Shown: positions 1 through 5,279 of the stretch, in pieces | How positions within the stretch are numbered: the first letter of the stretch is position 1 | Layout of the letters: each line of letters opens with the position of its first letter | IMG/VR virus record: IMGVR_UViG_3300042465_002403 | Location: 1 to 24,947 of that record | DNA length: 24,947 bases | Source of the DNA: a virus | Direction: 5' to 3' (one strand) | Made by a program: the position numbers and the translations under genes | The notes under the pieces: model-generated | What the model was told of the DNA's origin: nothing | The model's input: only the letters and a program-made list of their open reading frames with translations | The model's database searches: none

Positions 1-308
1 CAGAAGGCAAAACCTTTGTTTGGAATCCCGAACTAATCATTTTAGTCTACGAGGTTGGACATATCTGCACCGAGTGGGGCAAGGATAAGGAAGGCAATCA
101 AACGTGCGTTAAACAAAGCGAAAAGGTCGCTGTGGACATCGTTTGGGTTGACGAGGTGCTGCCAGCGTTTGTTCCTTACTTAGTGTGGCCGAAGCCAGTT
201 GGTGTATCGTCTATGGGTTACGCCTTAGACGCCGAGTATGCGAAAGCCTACTGCGTTGCCAACCCTGCTGCTGCTTATTGCCAACCGCCTAAACCGATTG
301 AGTTGTGA
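1..308 (+). CDS. Unidentified phage protein, C-terminal part
   Basis: The reading frame is open from the window edge (first full codon at base 3) to TGA at 306-308, leaving about 101 C-terminal residues. The visible part is rich in aromatic residues, valine and proline and has four cysteines, one of them in HICTEW and two in AYCVANPAAAYCQPP near the end. No transmembrane segment or catalytic motif is apparent. The next gene starts with GTG inside its last codons (4-base overlap), so it belongs to the same transcript as the lysis genes. It could be the tail of a virion protein, but I do not recognise the family. Confidence 0.75.
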   Translation, partial: EGKTFVWNPELIILVYEVGHICTEWGKDKEGNQTCVKQSEKVAVDIVWVDEVLPAFVPYLVWPKPVGVSSMGYALDAEYAKAYCVANPAAAYCQPPKPIEL

Positions 309-604
309 GCCAATTCCCTATAAGCGAAACTATTACTGGAATCGTAGCTGCTGCCATTGCTTGGTTTAGCGGCGGCAAGTACGCTGCCAAAGGAACTGAA
401 ATCGATAATACAGCTAAATTAATTGAGTTGTGGGAGAAAGCTAATCATAATTGTCAGTCGGAATTAGACGAAGTCAGGAAGGAAATTAAAGACCTTCGCA
501 GTTTTTATGAGTCAGAAGTTTTGAAAAGAGATTCGGATATACTAAGTTTACAGCAGAAAGTCAAGGTGTTGGAAAACCACATCAAGAAGCTGGAAGCAAA
601 ATGA
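305..604 (+). CDS. Small membrane-anchored coiled-coil protein (possible holin or lysis accessory)
   Basis: This 99-residue protein starts with GTG inside the GTGA overlap with the previous stop. A single hydrophobic stretch (about residues 10-25, TGIVAAAIAWFSGG) is followed by a charged helical region of about 60 residues with heptad-like leucine/valine spacing, which suggests a coiled coil. One membrane anchor plus a coiled coil, two genes before the phosphoesterase and close to the endolysin, fits a lysis accessory protein or holin. Topology alone does not prove this, because many small phage membrane proteins look alike. It overlaps the next gene by 4 bases (ATGA). Confidence 0.7.
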   Translation: MSQFPISETITGIVAAAIAWFSGGKYAAKGTEIDNTAKLIELWEKANHNCQSELDEVRKEIKDLRSFYESEVLKRDSDILSLQQKVKVLENHIKKLEAK

Positions 605-852
605 CAAACAAAGAGCTTGCATTTCATATCTTATCCGAGCAGTATAAGCTGGCTGGATTGACTATGGAGGAAGCCTTGTTATTATCTCCTGATGAATTTG
701 ATAACATTAAGATTACCGAACAGCAAAGCAGAGAGTGGTATATTTGGGCGGTTGATTTTGTCAGTAAAACGAAAGGCTGGACAAAAAAGACTGCAAGAAA
801 AGAAGTTGGAATGGTTGACCTGATGGCAGGTCTAAATGTAAACTATGATTGA
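601..852 (+). CDS. Hypothetical protein, 83 aa
   Basis: This is a small soluble, mostly helical protein with mixed charge. It starts in an ATGA overlap with the upstream stop, and the next gene starts 8 bases before its own stop, so it is translationally coupled on both sides. The middle carries QSREWYIWAVDF, and the C-terminal third is basic (TKKTARKEV). I recognise no domain. Its position between the membrane/coiled-coil protein and the phosphoesterase is the only functional hint. Confidence 0.7.
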   Translation: MTNKELAFHILSEQYKLAGLTMEEALLLSPDEFDNIKITEQQSREWYIWAVDFVSKTKGWTKKTARKEVGMVDLMAGLNVNYD

Positions 853-1705
853 ACGTATTAGTAGAAACATCCATAAAGTTGCGGTCGAAAAATCGCAGCT
901 TTTTTTATTGCTGTCTGATTTGCATTGGGACAACCCTAAGTGCGAACGTGACCTTTTAAAGAGACATCTAAAGCAAGCAAGAGAACGAGGGGCAAAGATT
1001 GTTATTAACGGAGATTTCTTTTGTATGATGCAGGGAAAGTACGACCCACGCAGAAGTAAAAAAGACATACTACCCGAACACAACAAAGCGAACTACATTG
1101 ATGCGGTTGTCGAAGATGCGGTAAAGTGGTGGACTCCTTATGCTGATATGATTCTCTTAATTGGATATGGCAACCACGAAACAGCCATCATTAAGAACTT
1201 AGAAACCGATCCTTTACAGCGTTTCGTTGACCTCTTAAATATGACCTGCGGAACTAACGTGCAAGTCGGTGGCTATGGTGGTGTATTGGATTTTAAAATT
1301 ACCAACGCAGCTAACGGAGGAACGAAAGTAGTAATGAAATATTACCACGGCTTTGGCGGTGGTGGTGCTGTTACTAAAGGTGTAATACAGGACCAGCGAA
1401 TGGTGGCACAATTAGATGGCTACGACATTATTTGGATGGGCCACGTTCACGAATCATACCACCACGTTAATATGGTTGATTCTTATGACTCAGCTAAATA
1501 CGAAATCAACCACAAAGAAGTCCACCAGCTAAGAACGGCAGCCTACAAAGAGGAGTACGAGGATGGCTTCGGAGGCTTTCATATTGAGCGTGGCAGACCA
1601 GTCAAACCTTTGGGTGGGTATTGGATGACCTTGTCAAGTAATAGAAGGCAAGAGCAAGGCTATCGCAAATTGAGTGCTGAAATATCATTTACCAAAACTG
1701 ACTAA
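845..1705 (+). CDS. Calcineurin-like metallophosphoesterase
   Basis: This 286-residue protein has the ordered metal-binding motifs of the calcineurin-like phosphoesterase superfamily: DLH at 25-27, NGD at 55-57, GNHE at 109-112, a histidine at 168 (YYHGF) and GHVH at 199-202. The family uses a two-metal centre to cleave phosphomonoesters or phosphodiesters; the substrate cannot be read from sequence. A glycine-rich stretch at 169-174 follows the fourth motif. The chosen ATG overlaps the upstream gene by 8 bases, and the stop overlaps the endolysin start by one base. Placement just before the endolysin is notable. It could act on nucleic acid, nucleotides or an envelope phosphoester. Confidence 0.88.
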   Translation: MIERISRNIHKVAVEKSQLFLLLSDLHWDNPKCERDLLKRHLKQARERGAKIVINGDFFCMMQGKYDPRRSKKDILPEHNKANYIDAVVEDAVKWWTPYADMILLIGYGNHETAIIKNLETDPLQRFVDLLNMTCGTNVQVGGYGGVLDFKITNAANGGTKVVMKYYHGFGGGGAVTKGVIQDQRMVAQLDGYDIIWMGHVHESYHHVNMVDSYDSAKYEINHKEVHQLRTAAYKEEYEDGFGGFHIERGRPVKPLGGYWMTLSSNRRQEQGYRKLSAEISFTKTD

Positions 1706-2070
1706 TGACAAAAAACTTTAAACTTGAGGAATTTGCCTGCAAGTCAGGCGCACCGATGCCTTTGTCCGTTCGCACAAATGTAGAACGGCTGGCAAAGAAC
1801 TTGCAAGTGTTAAGGGATGAATTAGGCAAAACCATAACCATCACGAGTGGGTACAGGTCGCCTGAACATAACCGCAAGATAGGTGGCGCACAATTTAGCC
1901 GTCACGTTGTTGGTGATGGTGCTGATTTTAAAGTGGCAGGCATGAAGCCTAAAGAAGTGGCAGAGGTAATTGAGCGACTTATATTAGAGGGCAAGATGGA
2001 GCAAGGTGGTTTAAAGGCTTACGCTACATGGATTCATTTTGACGTAAGGGGTACAAAAGCACGATGGTAA
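1705..2070 (+). CDS. M15-family peptidase, probable endolysin
   Basis: This 121-residue protein has the layout of peptidase M15 enzymes, zinc D,D- or L,D-peptidases that cut peptidoglycan stem peptides. Visible marks are TSGYRS at 47-52, SRHVVGDGAD at 65-74 supplying zinc ligands His67 and Asp74, and WIHFDVRG at 109-116 with the third ligand His111. Its length matches single-domain M15 lysins, and no signal peptide or cell-wall-binding domain is present. It therefore probably needs a holin to reach the wall. It overlaps the next membrane protein by 7 bases, as expected in a lysis cassette. Confidence 0.9.
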   Translation: MTKNFKLEEFACKSGAPMPLSVRTNVERLAKNLQVLRDELGKTITITSGYRSPEHNRKIGGAQFSRHVVGDGADFKVAGMKPKEVAEVIERLILEGKMEQGGLKAYATWIHFDVRGTKARW

Positions 2071-2606
2071 ACGAACTAAAGGCATATCGAATAATCTTCG
2101 CTCTAACAGCTTTTATTCTTATCAGCATAGCGGTACACCAATGCAGTAGAGATAGTGCGCCACAGCCCACGAGAATAAGCGAGAGCGCTATCCTTTACGA
2201 AATGGCAGTCACGGAAAGAAAGCAAGCCAAGCTATTGTTGGATTCCGTTAGCCTTCTGCAAAGGGAACGAGATACTTTATACATTAGCCGAACCCGAACG
2301 ATAACAAAATGGGATTCGCTTATCCGAACGCTACCAGCCGACCAAGCCATCCCGGTCAGGTTGGATTCCTGCTTAGAGGTCGGAGAGATTGTTTTGACTG
2401 AATTAGCAGCTTGCGATTCCGTTGTCGAATACCAATACAAGATAATTAACCACTTAGAGGCTGGGTTTGTCAAGATGGATTCAAGCAGAACTGAATTAGC
2501 CAAGCATTTAGATTATGTCAATCGTGAGGTGGTCAACCAGCGCAACCAAAAAAGACTTGCGTGGATAACTGCTGGCGCAATTGCTTTGCTTTCGATAATA
2601 TATTAA
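2064..2606 (+). CDS. Membrane coiled-coil protein, spanin-like
   Basis: This 180-residue protein has an N-terminal membrane segment (about residues 8-25), a long charged region with heptad-like hydrophobic spacing (about 45-160), and a second short hydrophobic segment at the very C terminus (about 165-179). It overlaps the endolysin gene by 7 bases. Inner-membrane proteins with periplasmic coiled coils placed directly after an endolysin are often i-spanins, which help disrupt the outer membrane of Gram-negative hosts. The second hydrophobic end is not typical of Rz. Cys27 follows the first segment but lacks a good lipobox. The role is inferred from position and topology. It is the last gene before the 2650-2682 terminator. 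Confidence 0.72.
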   Translation: MVNELKAYRIIFALTAFILISIAVHQCSRDSAPQPTRISESAILYEMAVTERKQAKLLLDSVSLLQRERDTLYISRTRTITKWDSLIRTLPADQAIPVRLDSCLEVGEIVLTELAACDSVVEYQYKIINHLEAGFVKMDSSRTELAKHLDYVNREVVNQRNQKRLAWITAGAIALLSIIY

Positions 2607-2649
2607 GCATCTTTGTTCACCGCTTCATCTCGGGTTTTTGTTTATGTGT

Positions 2650-2682
2650 ATCCCTCGGCAGTCGGTCGGGGGATTTTTTTTT
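2650..2682 (+). terminator. Rho-independent terminator after the lysis genes
   Basis: The left arm ATCCCTCG (2650-2657) pairs with CGGGGGAT (2667-2674), including one G-T wobble, across a 9-base loop, followed by a run of nine T. It ends the 1-2606 transcription unit and separates it from the promoter at 2704-2733. Confidence 0.85.
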
Positions 2683-2703
2683 ACTTATTTTTTTTATAAA
2701 TGG

Positions 2704-2733
2704 TTGCACTTTAAATAATAGTTATTATATTTG
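2704..2733 (+). promoter_or_regulatory. Bacteroidota-type promoter
   Basis: TTG at 2704-2706 is followed after 19 bases by TATATTTG at 2726-2733. This matches the known Bacteroidota consensus TTG-N19-ish-TAnnTTTG. Transcription would begin near 2740, giving a short A-rich leader (TTAAACCAAAACAAG) before the ATG at 2756. It lies directly downstream of a terminator. Confidence 0.8.
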
Positions 2734-2740
2734 CAGACAC

Positions 2741-2759
2741 TTAAACCAAAACAAGATGA
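2741..2759 (+). repeat. Translation-start leader repeat, copy 1
   Basis: TTAAACCAAAACAAGATGA is identical to 3093-3111, and its last 12 bases (AAAACAAGATGA) recur at 8699-8710. Each copy ends on the ATG of a gene. The repeat is purine-rich and has no Shine-Dalgarno core. Confidence 0.8.
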
Positions 2760-3037
2760 AAATTCAAGACATTCAAAAGGACAGCAAGCCTAACGAAATC
2801 ACTTACGCAACTGGTTATGTAACCGGGGTTGCTGGTTATGCTGGTGCAGTCAACACTCATGCTTACAACGTTACTAAGCAGGTGAAATCAATTAAGGAGG
2901 ACACGATCATACAGTACAATGGTGCTGTTCAAACATTCCGTAAATTCATAGAGTTAGAGGATGGAACGCTAATTCGTATGTTTTGGGGAACTAAAGGTCG
3001 GCACTACGCTTCCAATATTTTTTGGGATGCTCTCTAA
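2756..3037 (+). CDS. Hypothetical protein, 93 aa
   Basis: The frame stays open upstream to 2561, but that extension runs through the terminator and promoter, so the ATG at 2756 directly behind the promoter leader is the start. The product is soluble, with TGYVTGVAGYAGAVNTH near residues 19-35 and an aromatic C terminus (WGTKGRHYASNIFWDAL). I do not recognise it. As the first gene behind a strong promoter it is probably expressed early, but the sequence does not prove timing. A 19-base repeat of its leader occurs again before the gene at 3108. Confidence 0.75.
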   Translation: MKIQDIQKDSKPNEITYATGYVTGVAGYAGAVNTHAYNVTKQVKSIKEDTIIQYNGAVQTFRKFIELEDGTLIRMFWGTKGRHYASNIFWDAL

Positions 3038-3092
3038 ATTGACAACGGAATCTTTAAATAACCAAACGAGGGGTGCGACTCGGTAACGCACT

Positions 3093-3111
3093 TTAAACCA
3101 AAACAAGATGA
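3093..3111 (+). repeat. Translation-start leader repeat, copy 2
   Basis: This is an exact 19-base copy of 2741-2759, ending on the ATG of the 54-residue gene at 3108. Just upstream, GTGCG (3073-3077) and CGCAC (3087-3091) can form a small hairpin. No TAnnTTTG box precedes this copy, so the gene may be read from the upstream promoter. Confidence 0.8.
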
Positions 3112-3272
3112 GTAAACTAAATTACACCACGTCAATGATTCAAAAGCGAGTTCCTGACGAAATCAAAGCAGAGTTAATCGAAATGATTGACATTCGGGTT
3201 GCATCCTTTAAACGCAGCGAAGCAAGCAAAAGGCTGATGGTTGCTAAAGTAAAGGAGGCAGCAAATGGCTGA
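3108..3272 (+). CDS. Small hypothetical protein, 54 aa
   Basis: The ATG follows the A-rich leader repeat, and the frame ends at TGA 3270-3272, overlapping the next start by 8 bases. The product begins MSKLNYTTSMIQKRV and is helical and basic towards the C terminus (SFKRSEASKRLMVAKVKEAA). It has no membrane segment. The shared leader and coupled overlap support it as a real gene. Function is unknown; size and charge would fit a small DNA- or protein-binding factor. Confidence 0.65.
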   Translation: MSKLNYTTSMIQKRVPDEIKAELIEMIDIRVASFKRSEASKRLMVAKVKEAANG

Positions 3273-3498
3273 TACATTTGATAGCGATTTGAACGCTTAC
3301 AACAGCGCATACGATGCGAGGGCAGAGCGTGAGGAAGAACTTGCCGACTATATTACCGACCTTTATATCGGTAGTGAATATGCTGACTTATACCAAAACG
3401 GCAGATACCGAGGCTGGTTAAACCTTGAGGAAGCAATCACTCGTGTATTGGAAGATGATGATAATGACGAATGGACTATTAATGACGAGGAAGAATGA
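3265..3498 (+). CDS. Acidic hypothetical protein, 77 aa
   Basis: This is a strongly acidic protein ending in a dense Asp/Glu tail (LEDDDNDEW ... NDEEE). The ATG has an unusually clear Shine-Dalgarno-like AAAGGAGG at 3251-3258, which supports the start even though it lies inside the previous gene's end. The body has many tyrosines. Acidic small phage proteins sometimes mimic DNA or bind nucleic-acid proteins, but no family was recognised and that idea is only a possibility. The stop overlaps the next ATG (ATGA). Confidence 0.7.
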   Translation: MADTFDSDLNAYNSAYDARAEREEELADYITDLYIGSEYADLYQNGRYRGWLNLEEAITRVLEDDDNDEWTINDEEE

Positions 3499-3650
3499 AA
3501 ACGACATATCCAAAAACAACGATGGCTTTCAATGAGTGGGCGCAATACATACACTCCGAAGCAGCTAAAGTGCATCCGTGCTTGATTGATTACATTAAAT
3601 ATCCGCAAGTATATCAATCGCAGCTTGAAAAATTAATTGATAAGAAGTGA
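3495..3650 (+). CDS. Small hypothetical protein, 51 aa
   Basis: The ATG sits in an ATGA overlap with the preceding stop, and the frame ends at TGA 3648-3650. The product begins MKTTYPKTTMAFNEWAQYI and ends in a basic helix (QLEKLIDKK). No domain is recognised. Tight coupling to the acidic upstream gene argues that it is translated. The probable promoter for the recombination genes overlaps its 3' end. Confidence 0.6.
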   Translation: MKTTYPKTTMAFNEWAQYIHSEAAKVHPCLIDYIKYPQVYQSQLEKLIDKK

Positions 3651-3669
3651 AATAATTATTGTATATTTA
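3637..3669 (+). promoter_or_regulatory. Candidate promoter for the recombination genes
   Basis: TTG at 3637-3639 precedes TATATTTA (3662-3669) by 22 bases. The box differs from TAnnTTTG in the last base. An A-rich leader follows to the ATG at 3685. The -33 part lies inside the end of the preceding gene. Confidence 0.5.
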
Positions 3670-3684
3670 ATAAACAAAAAAAAG

Positions 3685-4221
3685 ATGAGCAAAACAATCC
3701 ACACCGCACTACTAAGTGCCAAGCAAGAGTTAGGCAAAGTGCCTAAGAACTCAACCAACCCTTTCTTTAAGTCCAAGTATTTCGACATCAACGGACTGCT
3801 GGAAGTGGTAGAGCCTATTTTACACCGCAACGGCTTGTTCGTGATGCAGCCGATTATTGATGGCAGCGTTGTAACTCAAATCATCCACGCTGAAACTGGG
3901 CAGATGATTCAAAGTTCGATGAAGCTGTCAAACATTGTTGATCCGCAGAAGCAAGGCAGCGAGGTAACTTACTATCGGAGGTACACGCTTCAATCTTTAT
4001 TGGCAATGCAAGCAGACGATGATGATGGTAACGCAGCCAGCAAAGCACCGCAGAAGCTGCCAGCATTACCCGAACTAACACCAAAGCACGACAAGTGGTT
4101 AGGTGCTGTCAAGTCATTAGCAGAAGGCAAAGTAACTATGGAGAAAATAGAATTACGCTACTTTCTTACCGACGATAATCGTGAAATACTAATCTCGGAG
4201 GCAGCCAATATTTATGCTTGA
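3685..4221 (+). CDS. erf: ERF family single-strand annealing recombinase
   Basis: This 178-residue protein shows the ERF hallmark near residues 86-117: DPQKQGSEVTYYRRYTLQ, followed by LLAMQADDDDGNAA. The N-terminal region (NPFFKSKYFDINGLLEVVEP) is also typical. ERF proteins anneal complementary single strands in phage recombination. The upstream in-frame ATG at 3637 lies within the promoter region and the previous gene, so 3685 behind the A-rich leader is chosen. An SSB-tail mini-protein two genes downstream strengthens the recombination reading. The C-terminal 50 residues are variable and helical. It overlaps the next gene by 8 bases. Confidence 0.9.
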   Translation: MSKTIHTALLSAKQELGKVPKNSTNPFFKSKYFDINGLLEVVEPILHRNGLFVMQPIIDGSVVTQIIHAETGQMIQSSMKLSNIVDPQKQGSEVTYYRRYTLQSLLAMQADDDDGNAASKAPQKLPALPELTPKHDKWLGAVKSLAEGKVTMEKIELRYFLTDDNREILISEAANIYA

Positions 4222-4654
4222 CCTTATCCAACTAACCAGCAAGCAGCTATCTAAGCAGTCGCTTAACGACTGGTCGCAAGACATGATAAAGCTAATCGAA
4301 GGGGGTGACATTAACCCCCTCGAAGCACACGCCAAGGCTAAAGCAATTAGAACAGCCTTAGATACTGTTTTAAAGTCCATAGAGGACTTAGCACATGACG
4401 AGGCAATGAAGTATGGGGCAAAGACATTTGAGGCGTTTGGAGCGAAGGTAACCCTAAAGGATGGCGCAACCACTCCCAGCTATGAGGAAGATTCGGTATG
4501 GGCAGAACTCAAAGAGCAACTTAAAGCAAGGGAGGAACTAATCAAGTTAGCCTTCAAAGCTAAAGATGTGGAAATCATAGACACCATTACTGGCGAGGTG
4601 GTAAAAAAGGTATCGCCTAAATATTCTAAATCTTCAATCTCAATCCAATTTTAA
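4214..4654 (+). CDS. Hypothetical helical protein next to ERF
   Basis: This 146-residue, mostly helical protein is charged throughout and contains a likely coiled-coil region (about residues 85-115). It starts 8 bases inside the ERF gene, so the two are translationally coupled. No catalytic motif is visible. Position suggests a partner of annealing or single-strand metabolism, such as a nuclease-inhibitor-like or structural accessory protein, but this is inference. The DNA at 4300-4320 carries a perfect 7-bp GC-rich hairpin inside the coding sequence (AGGGGGT / ACCCCCT, 7-base loop) with no T run. Confidence 0.72.
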   Translation: MLDLIQLTSKQLSKQSLNDWSQDMIKLIEGGDINPLEAHAKAKAIRTALDTVLKSIEDLAHDEAMKYGAKTFEAFGAKVTLKDGATTPSYEEDSVWAELKEQLKAREELIKLAFKAKDVEIIDTITGEVVKKVSPKYSKSSISIQF

Positions 4655-4656
4655 TC

Positions 4657-4890
4657 ATGGCATACGAAACAAAACCAGGAGATGTGAGCATCTTCAAAAA
4701 CAACACCGAGAACCCGAAAGCACCGCAGTACACAGGTACGTGCATCGCACCTGATGGAACGACCTACCGCATTTCATTGTGGGTAAAGGAAGGCGCAAAG
4801 GGTAAATTCTTTTCGGGTAGGATGGAAACACCTAACGCACCGAAGTTAGTTGAACCATTTAACTTAGAAACCAATGACCTCCCTTTCTAA
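4657..4890 (+). CDS. Mini-protein with SSB-like C-terminal tail
   Basis: This 77-residue protein has a compact beta-rich core (about residues 8-60, including TYRISLWVKEGAKGKFFSG) and ends in NLETNDLPF. Bacterial single-strand binding proteins end in an acidic peptide finishing DIPF or DLPF, which recruits repair and replication partners. The match in position (very last residues) and composition is good. The core is shorter than a classical OB-fold SSB. It follows the ERF partner by 2 bases and overlaps the next gene by 17 bases. It may bind single-stranded DNA itself or mimic the SSB tail. Confidence 0.75.
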   Translation: MAYETKPGDVSIFKNNTENPKAPQYTGTCIAPDGTTYRISLWVKEGAKGKFFSGRMETPNAPKLVEPFNLETNDLPF

Positions 4891-5164
4891 ATCACTCGAA
4901 CAAGTAGTTGTACCGATAGACAACTATTACGATAACATCCTTTATTTTTCTAAGGGATGGATAGCGCAGCAAGGGCAGTTTACTACCGAGGTACTGCGGT
5001 CTGCATACGAGAGCCAAACGACCTTAATACCAGCAGAGCCGAGAGTTTATGGTGCGGTAGTCAAAGACCTACAAAAGGAAAAGATGATCCAGCACTACGG
5101 TTATACGACGGCGCAAAATAAACAAGCGCATAATCGACCGATAAGTGTTTGGAAAGTGAATTAG
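4874..5164 (+). CDS. Winged-helix-like hypothetical protein
   Basis: This 96-residue protein has a predicted pattern of helices followed by a wing-like C terminus (IQHYGYTTAQNKQAHNRPIS, then VWKVN). That ending resembles small phage proteins whose C terminus reads roughly GR-x-VRVW and which are thought to be winged-helix DNA-binding proteins. The similarity is remembered, not computed. It starts 17 bases inside the SSB-tail gene and is the last gene before the regulatory leader at 5148-5280. A role in replication or recombination regulation would fit. Confidence 0.68.
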   Translation: MTSLSKSLEQVVVPIDNYYDNILYFSKGWIAQQGQFTTEVLRSAYESQTTLIPAEPRVYGAVVKDLQKEKMIQHYGYTTAQNKQAHNRPISVWKVN

Positions 5165-5178
5165 TTTTTGTATTTTTG
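5148..5178 (+). promoter_or_regulatory. Bacteroidota-type promoter before the paired-loop leader
   Basis: TTTG at 5148-5151, inside the end of the upstream gene, is followed after 19 bases by TATTTTTG at 5171-5178. This is a close match to the TTTG/TAnnTTTG consensus. Transcription would start near 5185, almost exactly at the left arm of the hairpin at 5187. Confidence 0.8.
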
Positions 5179-5184
5179 TAAAAG

Positions 5185-5271
5185 TTAATCGCATAGAAGT
5201 AAGAGCCTATGCGATTGACCTAAGTGTTAATCACACAGCCCCCTTTCGCTCTTACCGATTGGGGGCTTTTT
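5185..5271 (+). ncRNA. Candidate short leader RNA or sRNA with two hairpins and complementary loops
   Basis: Between the promoter and the initiator gene lies about 87 bases with two hairpins. Hairpin 1 is a perfect 10-bp stem, AATCGCATAG (5187-5196) with CTATGCGATT (5207-5216), and a 10-base loop. Hairpin 2 is the terminator at 5237-5271. Loop 1 contains GTAAGAGC (5199-5206), the exact complement of GCTCTTAC (5248-5255) in loop 2. In addition, AATCG (5187-5191) is complementary to CGATT (5256-5260), allowing a mutually exclusive fold. The RNA could act in cis as an attenuator or be released as a small RNA. Start and end are inferred. Confidence 0.6.
5237..5271 (+). terminator. Terminator hairpin directly before the initiator gene
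   Basis: AGCCCCC (5237-5243) pairs with GGGGGCT (5261-5267) across a 17-base loop, and T runs to 5271. It lies only about 90 bases after a promoter and 8 bases before the ATG at 5280, so it looks conditional rather than an operon end. Its loop is complementary to the loop of the preceding hairpin. Confidence 0.8.
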
Positions 5272-5279
5272 CATTAAAT

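Noticed and set aside
737-744. TATATTTG promoter box inside the 601-852 gene
   Set aside because: No TTG lies about 19 bases upstream and no gene starts at a suitable distance downstream without its own coupled overlap.
2561-2755. N-terminal extension of the 2756 gene
   Set aside because: The extension crosses a terminator and the promoter that feeds the gene, and it overlaps the spanin-like gene out of frame.
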